64,000 nucleotides of DNA from Desarmillaria ectypa. Lineage: Eukaryota; Basidiomycota; Agaricomycetes; Agaricales; Physalacriaceae. Under the pieces are notes generated by a model. The model saw nothing but the letters and a program-made list of their open reading frames with translations, did no database searches and was not told where the DNA came from. Positions 22,579 through 33,203 of this stretch are shown one piece after another. The position numbers were made by a program, and so were the translations under genes. Positions within the stretch are counted from its first letter, which is position 1. Every line of letters begins with the position of its first letter. The DNA lies in assembly GCA_030407005.1 (NCBI GenBank), contig JAUDYN010000004.1, forward strand, positions 2,108,001-2,172,000, in the 5' to 3' direction.

Positions 22579-23187
22579 TCATAGAAACTTGATACCCATG
22601 TTCCCCTCTGGTGCTCCCTCAATATCCGCGAATCCCAGTCTTTCGTAAAATTTCCTAGCACCCTCGTTTCGAGGATCCAGCCCTAGCCATACCCCACCAC
22701 CCTCTATGTTCTCGCCCTTCAGGTAATCCACTGCCGTCTGCACCAGTTTCCTTCCCCACCCTTGCTTCTGGTACTCGGGTAAGATGTCAATATGCAGGTG
22801 GGCAGAAGCAAAGGCGATATTGGCAGCAGGCGCTGTGTGCATGTTCCTCAGTAACTGCATGTACCGCACATCGGCAGGCTTGGCAGCTGATTCGGGTGGG
22901 TATTTCGCTGCAAGTGTGGGCCACCAGTGTTCGGCGGCGTACTGCTCGTAGGCACGGGTATCCTTGGAACCGAGGATGTACCCCACGACTTGGTGTGTGC
23001 CATCGACCAAGACGAAGCCCCAGGTCGTTGGAAGCTTGACGTATGGGACGGCATAAATAAGGCCCGGCAGTTCGCCAAAGTCATGGAGATGTTCTGCTGA
23101 TTTCCCTGCGTCTGCGGTATGAAGGCAGATGCGAGATAAAGCAGCCTCGTCGGCTTCTGTAGCTCTACGAATGATGATGAAAGTCAT
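22579..23187 (-). CDS. GNAT-family N-acetyltransferase
   Basis: Intact single-exon gene of 202 codons, unusual among its intron-rich neighbours. The fold is read in order: an N-terminal strand MTFIIIRRATEADEAALSRI, a central WGFVLVDGTHQVVGYILGS, and the acetyl-CoA site in HLHIDILPEYQKQGWGRKLV (motif A, Q/RxxGxG/A). The C-terminal WLGLDPRNEGARKFYERLGF is motif B, ending GNMGIKFL. The closest style is the group of GNAT enzymes seen in bacteria and fungi that acetylate small amines or sugars; the substrate cannot be read from sequence. Cytosolic by default, as no signal is seen. Confidence 0.88.
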   Translation of the reverse strand: MTFIIIRRATEADEAALSRICLHTADAGKSAEHLHDFGELPGLIYAVPYVKLPTTWGFVLVDGTHQVVGYILGSKDTRAYEQYAAEHWWPTLAAKYPPESAAKPADVRYMQLLRNMHTAPAANIAFASAHLHIDILPEYQKQGWGRKLVQTAVDYLKGENIEGGGVWLGLDPRNEGARKFYERLGFADIEGAPEGNMGIKFL

Positions 23188-23378
23188 ATCCTTATGTCTT
23201 TCTTGAACAAGATCGCGAAGGGAGCTCGAAGCGGAGGATTTTCGAATGAAGATGGTGAAAGCGATAAGAAATTAATAGTGCTCTAAATGTGCTAAACAGC
23301 TGACCAGCAAATTTATTTACAACTAGACAAACAGTCCACCAATAAGGATACGAAACTACAGCTCTTCATTTGAGAAAA

Positions 23379-24927
23379 CTATAATAACCCCGCTGCTCTA
23401 AGATCGTTCTGCAATCTTCTCTCACTTTCCAACGCTTCGCGAATTCTCTGAGCGCGGTTTGGATCATCTGCAGGGATATCCAGCAGGGAAGCCAATTCTT
23501 CCTCTGCCCGGCTCTCTTCAACCTGGGACTGTCCTCCAGAATCAGTCGCCTCCTCATGGCCTCTCCCGAACCCTAAACCTTGACGCAGCATGTCGCCACC
23601 GCTTGTCAGGCGATGCAGGCCAAACGCCCTCTCGAATTGAGACATGCCACGCTGAGAATCCTGATTGCTGCTGGCACTCGTATTGTTATACTGGTGTGTG
23701 GCTAGAATCCCACGCTCCCAGCGCTTAACACGCCAGAAGCCCAGGAGAGAAGTCAGCAGTATAAACCATCCTGATCAATAATAAGCAAACGAACAAGAAA
23801 ATGACACAAGCACGAACCGACTGTCATAAGGAAGAAGGAGAGCCATTCTGTCGTAGCATCCGCGACGAGCATACTTGCCTGCTCATCCGTGAGGGTAGAA
23901 GGGTTGCCCGGCATGCCATTCATCATACCGGGCATAGTTGAATTTTGTTCCTGGCCATGATGGTTATAGTACGCATCTGCCTCTGCAGCTGTCGCCATCG
24001 TCGGTGCTGGCCCATCTGCTCGCCACTGGCCCCATCCACCTTCACCGTCGGTTGGATCCAGGTGGTCGCGGAGGGCAAAGCCGTATTGTATGAGCGTGAC
24101 ACCGAGTCCGGCACGCGAACCAAGACGGGCGGCATGAGTCGTGTGTAAGAGGTACGTCAAGAGGAAGCCCACGAATTGGAAGGAGATTGATACGAGCATG
24201 TTCCAGAGGAATGAGAAGAGTGATCCGGTGGGAAGTGCATCGATGATCATTTCGCCAAGCGAGTCGGAAGAGAGGGGAGCATGGACGGTGGTTTCCCAAT
24301 ATGGGGGGACCGCGTCGGCCTGGGCGGTTGCGTAGGACGGCGGCGCTTCTGGTCGGGCGTCTTCAGGGACTATCAAAATCTCGTCACCTGAAAAGTAGTC
24401 AGCGATAAGCATCAGTAAAAGGTGGAAAAGAACATGCCTTGTTGTACCCTCGTTGCTCTGGACGGCTTCGCGGTGACATTCGCAAAGACACCATCATTAT
24501 TGGTTCCTCCACCGAACACACCCTCTGGGCGCTGGGGGTTCCGATTAATGTAATGCGAAGGTAAGATCGCTCCAACGGTTCGTCTGAACCATCCCTGTCT
24601 GGATAAGGGCTCTCGAAGACTACCAATATTGAACGACGGTATGGATCCATTGGAATTTCCAAAGTTGTTGGGAAGCGCAGTCGATGAGGGTGGCGGTGGT
24701 GACCCTGGAGGTGGGTAGTCGTAATCTACATTTTCAAAGTCATACGATCCAGGTATGGAAGAAGGCGTAGTTGGCTGAGGAGTGCTAGTGGCAGAACAAG
24801 GAGTGGGATTCAAAGGCTGGGACTCTGTGGCGTCTTCGTCGTCCGAGTCGTCAAAGGCAGCCTCCATTTCATGCTGTGCATCACGGTCTGACCTGGGATT
24901 TGGGAGAGGCGCATAGCGATTAGACAT
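23379..24927 (-). CDS. BSD2: Bsd2/NDFIP-type Nedd4-ligase membrane adaptor
   Basis: The start ATG at 24925-24927 opens a long disordered N-terminus rich in Pro, Ser and Asp. After an intron near 24388-24440 comes GDEILIVPEDARPEAPPSYA, holding a PPxY motif (PPSY) of the kind bound by WW domains of Rsp5/Nedd4 ligases. The membrane region follows, with MIIDALPTGSLFSFLWNMLV, ISFQFVGFLLTYLLHTTHAA and ATTEWLSFFLMTV plus GWFILLTSLLGFW, three hydrophobic segments as in NDFIP1/2 and Bsd2/Tre1. In yeast these proteins direct metal transporters such as Smf1 to the vacuole. The C-terminus is Glu/Arg-rich and may form a coil (ALESERRLQNDLRAAGLL). Family assignment is good; the cargo is inferred. Confidence 0.85.
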
Positions 24928-25568
24928 AGATTACAGAAGAAAGTAAAGATAGAAAGAGTGGATGACTGGTTGAAATAAGGGGAAAAAAATTTGAGTAGTA
25001 AGGCTTGGTTGGCGAGAAGGAGACGAGAGGTGCTGCCAAGGACTAATCGTAAGCGGCATCAGCACGTGCGTGGCTGTGCGAAGATAAACTATCTGGAACT
25101 AATTATTATAGCAACTAAATTACCATTTTATACCCTTTCTAGCTGTCAGACAGCGAGGCTTTTTTTTTGGCTCGACTTAATCGAATAATGAATTCAGATC
25201 TCTGCAATTACCACCACTTCCTTATCGTCTTCGCTCTCGCTTTCGCCACGGTCACCATCATCACCTACCCTGCCTCTTTTGTAAGCTGCAGTCATGACTA
25301 GCGAAAAGCCATCGAGAGCAATTCTGATCTTCCCTTCATCGCATGCAGATACAGGAAGATGTGATAAAAGCAATTTATACATCGGCACATAGTAGGGCAA
25401 TAAAAGCTAGAGCTCGCTTACGTTGCCCGGTTTTATATGATTCCTCTGGAATAAACTAAATAAATACGTGTTCAGGACTTCTTAGCAAATGGCGGAGACG
25501 TATTATATTTGATATGCAGTAGTGAGGAAGCTACCGAAACTCACGACATGGAGACTGACTACCCCTAA
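24928..25568. other. Intergenic with one doubtful small ORF
   Basis: This lies between the BSD2 promoter and the 3' end of the zinc-finger gene, both on the - strand. It includes a poly-T run (about 25160-25168) and a CATATAAAAC element on the - strand near 25430-25440 that could be a TATA box for the small open frame at 25194-25400 (separate entry). Confidence 0.4.
25194..25400 (-). CDS. Doubtful small ORF, 3' exon or short gene
   Basis: Open on the - strand to TGA-type end at 25194. The frame contains the segment MYKLLLSHLPVSACDEGKIR, then DGFSLVMTAAYKRGRV and a very acidic tail (about 25200-25245) before the stop. The first in-frame ATG is at about 25384 (MYKLL). A possible upstream exon lies near 25415-25445, and an ATG near 25550 could start it, but the joins would need introns that are too short or of wrong phase. 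No family is recognised. Confidence 0.25.
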   Translation of the reverse strand: MPYYVPMYKLLLSHLPVSACDEGKIRIALDGFSLVMTAAYKRGRVGDDGDRGESESEDDKEVVVIAEI

Positions 25569-26779
25569 TCATTCATCAGGACTCTGGCTCCAATATGGGG
25601 CTTGCGTTTGCAGCGGAGGAATAGACTGGGAAGGGATAGCAGACAAGTCCTCCCACTGAGATCTATCGGCACCGTCCGACCTCTGGGAAGGTTGATTTGT
25701 GCCAAGACAAAAATCTGCCGACGATGACGCAGGAGATGCATTGTGCGATAGAGGTGACTGTGCTGCAACTGATGATTTGGAACTACGAGACCTCTTTCTG
25801 GGTGTTCGTGTCTGATACCAGCTTTGAGTAGGACGCTGGAAAGATATGGCATCAGGAGGTGACGCCAGGCTGCTGGGACCTGTGTCTGACATACGAGACT
25901 GTGAAAAATGGGAATGGGAGGAGGGCAAATGGTCTGCATAGTCGATCCCGGATAAACAATGTAACTTATTGACGTACGTTGGGGAGCTGGGTGTTGTTGG
26001 CATCGGTCTCGTCTCTTGTGGTACTAAATCCATTTCCTCTGACACATCCAAGTCATCAGACTCGAATTTTTCATTTTGCGTCAACTGCTGCTCCACCGCA
26101 TCGCAAGACTCTGATGAAGATGCAGAACCTTGCGAAGATTGAGAGACTCTGCCACCCAGGTGCGAACTCTGAGACTTGGGAGCGACGGCGTCTTCAATCA
26201 TGGAACTGAAAGTAGGTGAGACAGGAATTGGTTGTGCGGAAGGAGAGGGTGACGGAGATGATAGTGCAGCGAAAGTTCGATACTCATCATTGAAATGATA
26301 CTGCGGAAAGAGAAGCGGCGCTGGAGGAGGGGGAGATAGATTTGGAGGTGTCGACGCGGGGGGTGATGGTAATGATGAGCTGATGGGAAGATCCGGATGA
26401 TGGTTCTCTGGAGCGCCAAAAGTTTGAAGATAAAAGTCAAAGGATGCGAGAAAACAATCAAAGAGACATATCATCAGCTTTGGAAAACCATGAACGAGAA
26501 TTTAAAAGAGTAGGAAGAAATAAGCTTACCCATTGTGTTGCCGTGGCTTTTGCTAATACTATTCCTCACTCCGGGAAAGCTTAGACTCTCTCCTTCTCCC
26601 TCTTCTATTTTCCGCGATAGGGCATATTCTCTCCGTGAACAAGGAACTGAGTTTTGTACGTGATGGTCGAGGACATGGTGGATGAGTTCATTTTTCGAGA
26701 GGAAGGTGTCACTGCACCATTTCCATCGACAGATGTGCAGATCCACAGACTGGGACTCTGAGAAATCTGCCTGAGCCAT
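25569..26779 (-). CDS. Single C2H2 zinc-finger protein
   Basis: The ATG at 26777-26779 opens MAQADFSESQSVDLHICRWK, and a C2H2 finger follows at once: C-x4-C in ICRWKWC, then ELIHHVLDHH giving the two His. The next ~75 residues are Ser/Glu-rich. After an intron (about 26430-26526) comes a long disordered region rich in Ser and Pro, with acidic patches and the basic stretch TPRKRSRSSK (near 25800), a likely nuclear signal. The end is SQSPDE. One isolated finger seldom binds DNA alone, so it may act with a partner or bind RNA or protein. I do not recognise an orthologue. It shares a 125-bp divergent promoter with the CCDC97-like gene. Confidence 0.68.
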
Positions 26780-26904
26780 CGCAGTGGTTAGAGCGCGTCG
26801 TAGACAATGACAAAGGATTTAGCCCGACTCGGCGACATATTTTGTGACAGTATCATGTGATGTGACATATAAGCAACCCGGGCCGGTAGGCCCCGGCCAT
26901 ACTC
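26780..26904. promoter_or_regulatory. Divergent promoter, zinc-finger / CCDC97-like genes
   Basis: 125 bp between two head-to-head start codons. It contains an inverted CCGGGCCGG...CCCCGGCC GC-rich element near 26878-26900, just upstream of the + strand start. Confidence 0.45.
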
Positions 26905-27664
26905 ATGTCAACCGTAACTGCGTTCAACGAAAGAGCAATTCTCTCATTCATTGCGCTTCCTTCAGATGGAAGCTACCATCCATCTCCAACCGCAGAGCCC
27001 ATCGATTTTTTGAAACGGCATCTGCAGCATCTACCTCCACATCTTGTGATCCAATTTTCATCAGTCACAACACCCAAACAACGCGCTGCTATACCTACTG
27101 TACGGAACAGGCGATTAAAATACGCTGAATCTAACCCTACAGATCTCTCTTTCACTGTTGCGCGGAGTACCTGGCCAACCCTCTGGGAGGGCAGGGAGCG
27201 GCGCGGCGTAGAGGAAGGGAAGGAGGAAAAAGATTGGGCTCAGCACGAATTTTTGCATGGTTCGATAAAGCACGTTGGAAAGCTAGGAGATCTCCTCGGT
27301 GGGTATGAGGAGGAAAGGGAGGCTGAGCGTGTCAGAAGCATAAGGCGGGAAGAGGCTAAAGAGGAATTTGTCCCGGAAGAAGATGAAAGTGATAGCGACG
27401 AAGATGAATCAGAGCAAGTCTCAAATGCACTAGCCAACCTTGAATTCGAGTCCGAAGGAGATCAAAAAATATTTTTTCTGAGAAGAGTCAAAGAGCGATT
27501 TATCTATGGCTTGCTAGAGGTAAATCCATCCGTTCGTGTTCAAAATTGTGCTAAAGGAATCTTAGAACATGAATTATGACGCCGTTGATTGGGATGAATT
27601 TCTGGATACAGAAAATGACAGAGAAGCGGAAGAGCATTGGTTTGATGAGGAGGAGGAAGATTAA
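26905..27664 (+). CDS. CCDC97-like protein (DUF2052 C-terminal region)
   Basis: Two-exon gene. The ATG at 26905 opens MSTVTAFNERAILSFIALPS. The middle carries HEFLHGSIKHVGKLGDLLGG and an acidic charged stretch. The C-terminal region has FLRRVKERFIYGLLE in exon 1 and, after an intron at 27520-27568, NMNYDAVDWDEFLDTENDRE and an acidic end with WFDEEEE. The RFIYG...DYDAVDWDE...WFDEEE order matches the conserved C-terminal region of CCDC97 and its fungal relatives. The human protein is linked to the SF3B splicing complex, so a spliceosome role is possible; here that is inference. TAA is at 27662-27664. Confidence 0.7.
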
Positions 27665-27874
27665 GCAGCCACAATGTCGGTAGCAGAAGACATTATACAT
27701 GTACTTAGTTGTGGAATAGAACAGCCCTCGTTATCGAACGAAGCTAAAGTTTTGACCCAAGGAGCATAATATTCAACAACTGACATTAACATTTCATTCC
27801 TCATACATTGCACAACATGTCCAAGTTCACCCCCAGGGTCGGACAAGGCTGATCTTCTTTTACCAATTCGAAAC
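27665..27874. other. Intergenic between convergent CCDC97-like and XYL2 genes
   Basis: 210 bp of shared 3' UTR sequence. No feature seen. Confidence 0.5.
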
Positions 27875-29601
27875 CTAATTATCTTCCAGTGAAACGTTAG
27901 GTCCTGAGATAATGGCCTTGATGACACCTTTGCCGTCAGCACTCTTTCCGGCTTTGGTCGTATTGAATGCAACGAGAGCGTCTTGGAAGGAAAACCTGAA
28001 ACAGTTATCAGGGTTGGGTTATTCACAAAACAAATTCAGTAGGACGCACCTATGTGTTACCAGAGGCTTCAAGTCGATTTTTCCCTGCGCTACAAGTTCA
28101 ATGGCGAGAGGATAATCTCCAGGCTACGAAGACCTAGTCGGATACAGTCGGTGGAATCAAGACTGCTATCACTCACGCCGTAACGGAAAGAGCCTTTGTA
28201 GGTCAGCTCTTTGTTTGTCAACATGCTCATGTTGATAGGAACATCAGGTGTTCCCATCCCGACCTGTTCAAGTGATCATGGGATTCAAACACGACAAGGG
28301 CGGCAAAATTCGAAGCCTCACCTGAACAACAATCCCTCCTGATTTGGCGACTTGGAATCCGGTTTGAATGGACACTTCAGCGCCACTGGCATCTATAACC
28401 AAATCGAGGCTATTCTTTCCTCGTTCGGTGACACCGAGAACAGCCTTCAAATTATCTCCGTTCCTCTTGCTATATTCCACTTTGGTCTCCCCCGGATTAA
28501 AACGGAGAGGAAGATAGATATCGGAAGCGGCGTAGTTCTTCGCAAAGTCGAGGCGTTCTTGAACGATATCGACGGCGATGATTCGAGAGGCGCCGAGAGC
28601 CTTTGCGACAGCCATACAGAGTAAACCGACAGGACCGCAGCCAAAGACGATAATGGATTGGCCAGAACGGAAGCCACCCAAGTTGGCAACGGAATGAACA
28701 CCCACGGCCAAAGGCTCGATCTATAACTGCAATTAGAGCAACTAACGACATGCAATACGTGAAAAGGGCGAACCATAGCACCATCTTCAAGACTAACTCC
28801 TTCGGGGAGCGTGTAGGCAAGATCGGAAGGAACTTTGTAGTATCGGCAAAGAGTGCCATCATAGGGCGGTGTCGCCGCGAAGATAATGTCAGGACATAGC
28901 TATAGCAAGAATTAACCCAATGCCCATTATCAGGCGACAATGTCAGAGCAAAATTACCTCATAGCGGCCAGATTTACACGCTTCACATGTGCCTGCGTTC
29001 AAGACAACGAGGTCGGTCAAACGAATTTAAGTAATTGAAAAGATAGGACACTAACGGCATGTTGCGCCTGGTTCAACCGCGACTCTATCTCCTACACTGA
29101 CATTCTTGACACTTGATCCAACTGCAATATTAATTAGGCACAAAGCGGGAAGAGTCGTGAAACACTGGCGAACCTTTGTGGACAATACCCGCCGACTCAT
29201 GACCAAGAACCTATGTGTACAGCGTTACATCCAGTCAATGGTTGATTGGAGGGCATAGACAGAGATACCATACCATAGGGTTAGTGACTACGAAGTCGCC
29301 AATGCGACCATGTACAAGATAGTGAACCTAATGTCAAATCAGCACGAATCATGAGGATAAGCCATGAGACTCGCATCGGATCCACAGATACCTGGGATTA
29401 TATCAGATTGTGAAGGAGTAATCGATAAGAGAAGCTCTCACCAGTCTTCATCACCTTCACCAGGACATCGTTCTCAGTGACTAGAACAACCAAGTGAGCA
29501 TATGTCGTCTATGGACACCAAGACATACTGTCTGGAATCGGACGTTCCTCGTAGGAGACGTTCTCTATAGCGTTCAAGACAAAGGAAGGGTTATCGGACA
29601 T
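27875..29601 (-). CDS. XYL2: Xylitol/sorbitol dehydrogenase (zinc-dependent MDR)
   Basis: Medium-chain NAD-dependent dehydrogenase that oxidises xylitol to xylulose in the pentose catabolic route; sorbitol and arabinitol dehydrogenases are close relatives. The ATG at 29599-29601 starts MSDNPSFVLNAIENVSYEER. Across many introns the exons give the catalytic zinc site CGSDVHYL and GHESAGIVHKVG, the structural zinc cluster CRTCEACKSGRYELC, the Rossmann site IIVFGCGPVGLLCMAVAKAL and a cofactor-choosing acid in RIIAVDI, which favours NAD over NADP. The end is GKGVIKAIISGPN...EDN with TAG at 27875-27877. Two copies of AGCCGGTCC lie just upstream. The exact polyol preference needs assay. Confidence 0.87.
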
Positions 29602-29682
29602 GAGAGAGACAGTGATAGTATGTAAGAAGCAACGCAGTGCAATTTAAAGGATTTGGGAGTTGTCGAGACCGTGGATCTGGAT

Positions 29683-29705
29683 AGCCGGTCCGGAACAGCC
29701 GGTCC
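29683..29705. promoter_or_regulatory. Direct repeat AGCCGGTCC x2 upstream of XYL2
   Basis: AGCCGGTCC occurs at 29683-29691 and again at 29697-29705, 82-104 bp from the XYL2 start codon. CCGG/CGG-type doublets at this spacing are what zinc-cluster activators such as Gal4-class proteins bind, but no factor can be named. Confidence 0.4.
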
Positions 29706-29918
29706 CTCATGATATCAATCAAAATTTAAACAATTGCCTGTAGAAAGCCTTTGAGAGTCAACGGAACCATCGGCTAAAGTACGAGTTTATTTTGTTTAGT
29801 CTACAATTAAGTAAACCTTGAATATCTAGTCAAGAATCCTGCAATAAGTTGGTGAGCGTCGAGCAACGGTGAAAAAATGGGGTTGAAAACCGTGACAGAG
29901 GAGCCCAGGTTGGTTGTG

Positions 29919-29924
29919 CACGTG
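29919..29924. promoter_or_regulatory. CACGTG box (distal) upstream of MET6
   Basis: Palindromic E-box in GCACGTGT, 276 bp before the MET6 ATG. See the proximal box and findings. Confidence 0.45.
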
Positions 29925-30102
29925 TTCTGGGCAATATAGCCCCCTTGATGGCCAGAGATTGAAATTTTCTATCGATGGCTTGCAATGGGCACCCGCTTTG
30001 AAAAGGGCGCGCCGTGGAGAACGTCTAACGTCGAATTATCCAACGTTCAAGACGCCAACATTCGCGCTTAGCAATTCGGGATTTCGGAGTTTGCTACCGA
30101 GC

Positions 30103-30108
30103 CACGTG
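30103..30108. promoter_or_regulatory. CACGTG box (proximal) upstream of MET6
   Basis: Palindromic E-box in GCCACGTGCC, 92 bp before the MET6 ATG. In yeast the Cbf1-Met4-Met28 complex binds CACGTG in sulfur amino acid genes. Confidence 0.5.
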
Positions 30109-30199
30109 CCATCGACATACAAAAATTCGCAAGATTGCGAATCCATCTTTCCATCGTACCATTACCATCCCTTCACTTTTTCATCTTTTACGAACAAAA

Positions 30200-32876
30200 A
30201 TGGTCGCCTCTAGCGTTCTTGGTTTTCCCCGCATCGGTAAGCGTTCAATTTATTTTTCATTGCCTTTTGCTAACCCCTAGTTGTCTAGGTACCAATCGTG
30301 AAGTGAAAAAGGCTGTCGAAGCCTACTGGGCTGGAAAGATCTCTGCAGATGACCTTACCAAGGCTGCAGCCGATGTTAAAAAGACAAGCTGGACCTCTGT
30401 CAAAGCCAAAGGCGTTGACTTCGTCCCAAGGTGAAGCGATCTTCTTATCTGATCTTCCGCGCGTCTCACCTTTTTTCGCACGATAGTGGCGAGTTCTCTT
30501 TGTACGATCATGTCCTTGATCACTCTGCTGCCTTCAATGTGATCCCTAAGCGATACACTGGCCATGGCCTCTCTCCTCTTGATGTCTACTTTGCCATGGG
30601 ACGCGGTCGTCAGGCTGATGGTGTCGATGTTCCTGCGTCGGAGATGAAGAAGTGGTATGCATTTACATCATCACCTCTTATTCATATAACTCAATGTGGT
30701 TTAGGTTCGACTCTAACTACCACTACGTCGTCCCGGAATTCTCAGAGGAGACCGACTTCCAGTTGAAGTTCAACAAGGCCCTCGAAGAGTACCAAGAGGC
30801 CAAGGCTGCTGGTGTCACCACACGCCCCGTCGTTTTGGGCCCCATCTCTTTCCTTGTCCTCGGAAAGGCATCGAAGGAGGCTAAGCCCGGTTTCCAGGCC
30901 ATCTCTCTCCTTCCCAAGCTTCTGCCCGTGTACAAGACGCTCTTGGCTGACCTCAAAGCGGCCGGTGTTGAATGGGTTCAGATTGATGAGCCCGTTCTTG
31001 TTCTCGACGTTGCAGCCAACTTGGAGAAACAGTTCAACTCTGCCTACGCTGAACTTGCGCCTATTTCCCCCAAGATCATGCTTACCACCTACTTCTCTCG
31101 TCTTGATTCCAACCTTTCATACGTCGCTCAGTTGCCTATCGTTGGCCTTCACATTGATCTTGACCGTGCTCCTGGCCAACTCGATGACGTCATCGCCGCT
31201 ATTAAACCCACCCCAATCGTCCTTTCTTTGGGATTGGTTTCAGGGCGAAATATCTGGAAGGCTGACTTCGCTGCTGCCCTTAAGCAGGGACAGAAGGCGG
31301 TGGACGCCCTCGGCTCAGACCGTGTCATCGTCGCAACTTCATCTTCTCTCCTTCACACCCCGGTCACCCTTGCTTCTGAGAAGAAACTCACCGAGGAGCA
31401 GAAAGATTGGTTTTCCTTCGCCCTGGAAAAGGCAGGTGAGGTTTCTACCCTCGCCGCAGCTCTCTCCGGTTCCCAGGATCCTGCTGTCGCTGCGGCCCTT
31501 GAGGCTAACCGAGTTTCCATCGCGAAGCGTCGTGAGTTCGAGACTACATCGGACGACACCGTGCGCAAGCGCGTCGCTGCCATCACCCCCGATCAACTTG
31601 ACCGTAAGAGCTCTTTCGCTGTTCGCAAGGACATCCAGGCGAAGCATCTTAACTTGCCCAAGTTCCCTACCACCACCATTGGATCTTTCCCTGTAAGTTC
31701 TCCCTGAATATCCTCTAGGAAAACGCTTAATAGGTGAATCTAGCAAACCAAAGAAATTCGTCAAGCCCGTGCCAAGCTTGGCAAGGGCGAGATTACCGAG
31801 GCAGAGTATGACGAGTTCATTAAGAAAGAAATCGAAAGTGTTGTGAGGTTCCAGGAGAAGATTGGCCTTGATCTCCTCGTCCATGGTGAACCCGAAAGAA
31901 ACGACATGGTTCAGTACTTCGGAGAGCGACTCTCTGGTTTCGTTTTCACTCAGAATGCATGGGTTCAGAGTTACGGATCTCGGTGAGTTTTTCACGTTCA
32001 AAATCAAGAATATATCCTAATATGTGTGTTACTCTTGACAGTTACGTCCGACCTCCCATCATTGTTTCTGATGTCAGCCGCCCCAGTCCCATCACGGTGC
32101 AATGGAGTAGCTACGCTCAGAGCTTGACTAAGAAACCGATGAAGGGAATGTTGACTGGCCCAGTTACCATCCTTAACTGGTCTTTCCCTCGTGCCGATGT
32201 CTCGCGTGAATTGCAGTCCAAGCAGCTTGCTCTCGCCCTCCGTGATGAAGTCATTGACCTCGAGAAGGCTGGCATCAGTGCTATCCAAGTTGACGAGCCC
32301 GCTATTCGTGAGGGTGTGAGTGAAATATCTTACTGTTTCCAAAGATGCTTGCTGACTTTTCTTTCTATCAGCTGCCTCTTCGTCGTTCGGACTGGGATGC
32401 CTACCTCAAGTGGGCTGTCGATTCTTTCAAGTTGGCGACTGCTGGCGTTACTGACCAGCTTCAAACCCACTCTCACTTTTGCTACTCTGACTTCGATGAC
32501 ATCTTCCCCTCCATCCAGCGTCTCGATGCTGATGTTATCTCCATTGAGGCCTCGAAGAGTGATATGAAACTCATCAACACTTTCAAGACCTACGGATACT
32601 CCAACCAGATCGGGCCTGGTGTCTACGATATCCACTCTCCTCGTGTCCCCGGTGAACAGGAGATCAAGGACCGGCTCAAGGCCATGCTCGACATTCTTCC
32701 TGACTCTTTGCTCTTTGTCAATCCTGTAAGTTGTACACTTTTTTGGTCCCGGGGGACTGGACTGACGGAATGATGAACAGGACTGCGGTCTCAAGACTCG
32801 TGGTTGGAAGGAAACCGAAGCCTCGCTCATCAACCTCGTAGCCGGTGCTCGGTGGGCTCGTGAAAACTACGCTTAA
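30200..32876 (+). CDS. MET6: Cobalamin-independent methionine synthase
   Basis: 5-methyltetrahydropteroyltriglutamate-homocysteine methyltransferase, the last step of methionine synthesis. The ATG at 30200 opens [13 protein letters not shown], and after an intron [17 protein letters not shown]. The N-terminal barrel shows [20 protein letters not shown] and ARSGR-type linker sequence; the C-terminal barrel carries [48 protein letters not shown] and the zinc ligands in [12 protein letters not shown] and the terminal [10 protein letters not shown]. All catalytic elements are intact, and the length of about 765 residues is typical. Introns lie near 30230-30290, 30431-30485, 30655-30706, 31694-31744, 31983-32041, 32316-32371 and 32727-32780. 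Codon use is biased to C-ending codons, as expected of a strongly expressed gene. Confidence 0.97.
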
Positions 32877-33203
32877 ATATCCCCTATCATTCCGCTTCAA
32901 CAGCGCTCTTTGACTGGTTAACTTATGGGCCTCATCAGTCCTGTGACCGTTGGGTAGTTGTGGCGATATTGTTGTCTGGCGTTAGGACATGCATAATAGG
33001 GTGGGCAGAGTAGACTGCTGCACGCACGCTCGGTGAGAGCTTCCGCTTGGCGGGGCCGTGGCTGAGGAGGGTTGGTGCAGCGGTAGTTAATATATTCGGA
33101 TTTCAACAATCCCCGAATTTGTATCATCTGTATCACGCAATTGCATTCTTGGTTATTACTAGTCGCCGAATCACCCGCATACATGAGATTAAATATGGAG
33201 CTG
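32877..33203. other. Intergenic between convergent MET6 and unknown gene
   Basis: 327 bp of 3' UTR and spacer. No repeat, RNA or open frame that I can support. Confidence 0.5.

Larger units (their letters stand above)
29602..30199. promoter_or_regulatory. Divergent promoter region, XYL2 / MET6
   Basis: 598 bp between the two start codons, the largest clean divergent spacer in the window with clear motifs: two AGCCGGTCC copies near XYL2 and two CACGTG boxes nearer MET6 (separate entries). A pyrimidine-rich run (CCCTTCACTTTTTCATC) precedes the MET6 start. Confidence 0.6.

Noticed and set aside
26774..26835. tRNA-like stretch GCAGTGGTTAGAGCGCG resembling an A box
   Set aside because: It looks like a D arm, but no proper anticodon stem or GGTTCGAATCC-type B box follows, and the acceptor ends do not pair. 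It lies in the leader of the zinc-finger gene.
30812..31696. 294-codon open frame on the + strand
   Set aside because: It is a shifted frame inside MET6, kept open by strong codon bias; its translation is Ser/Pro/Arg-rich and has no family.
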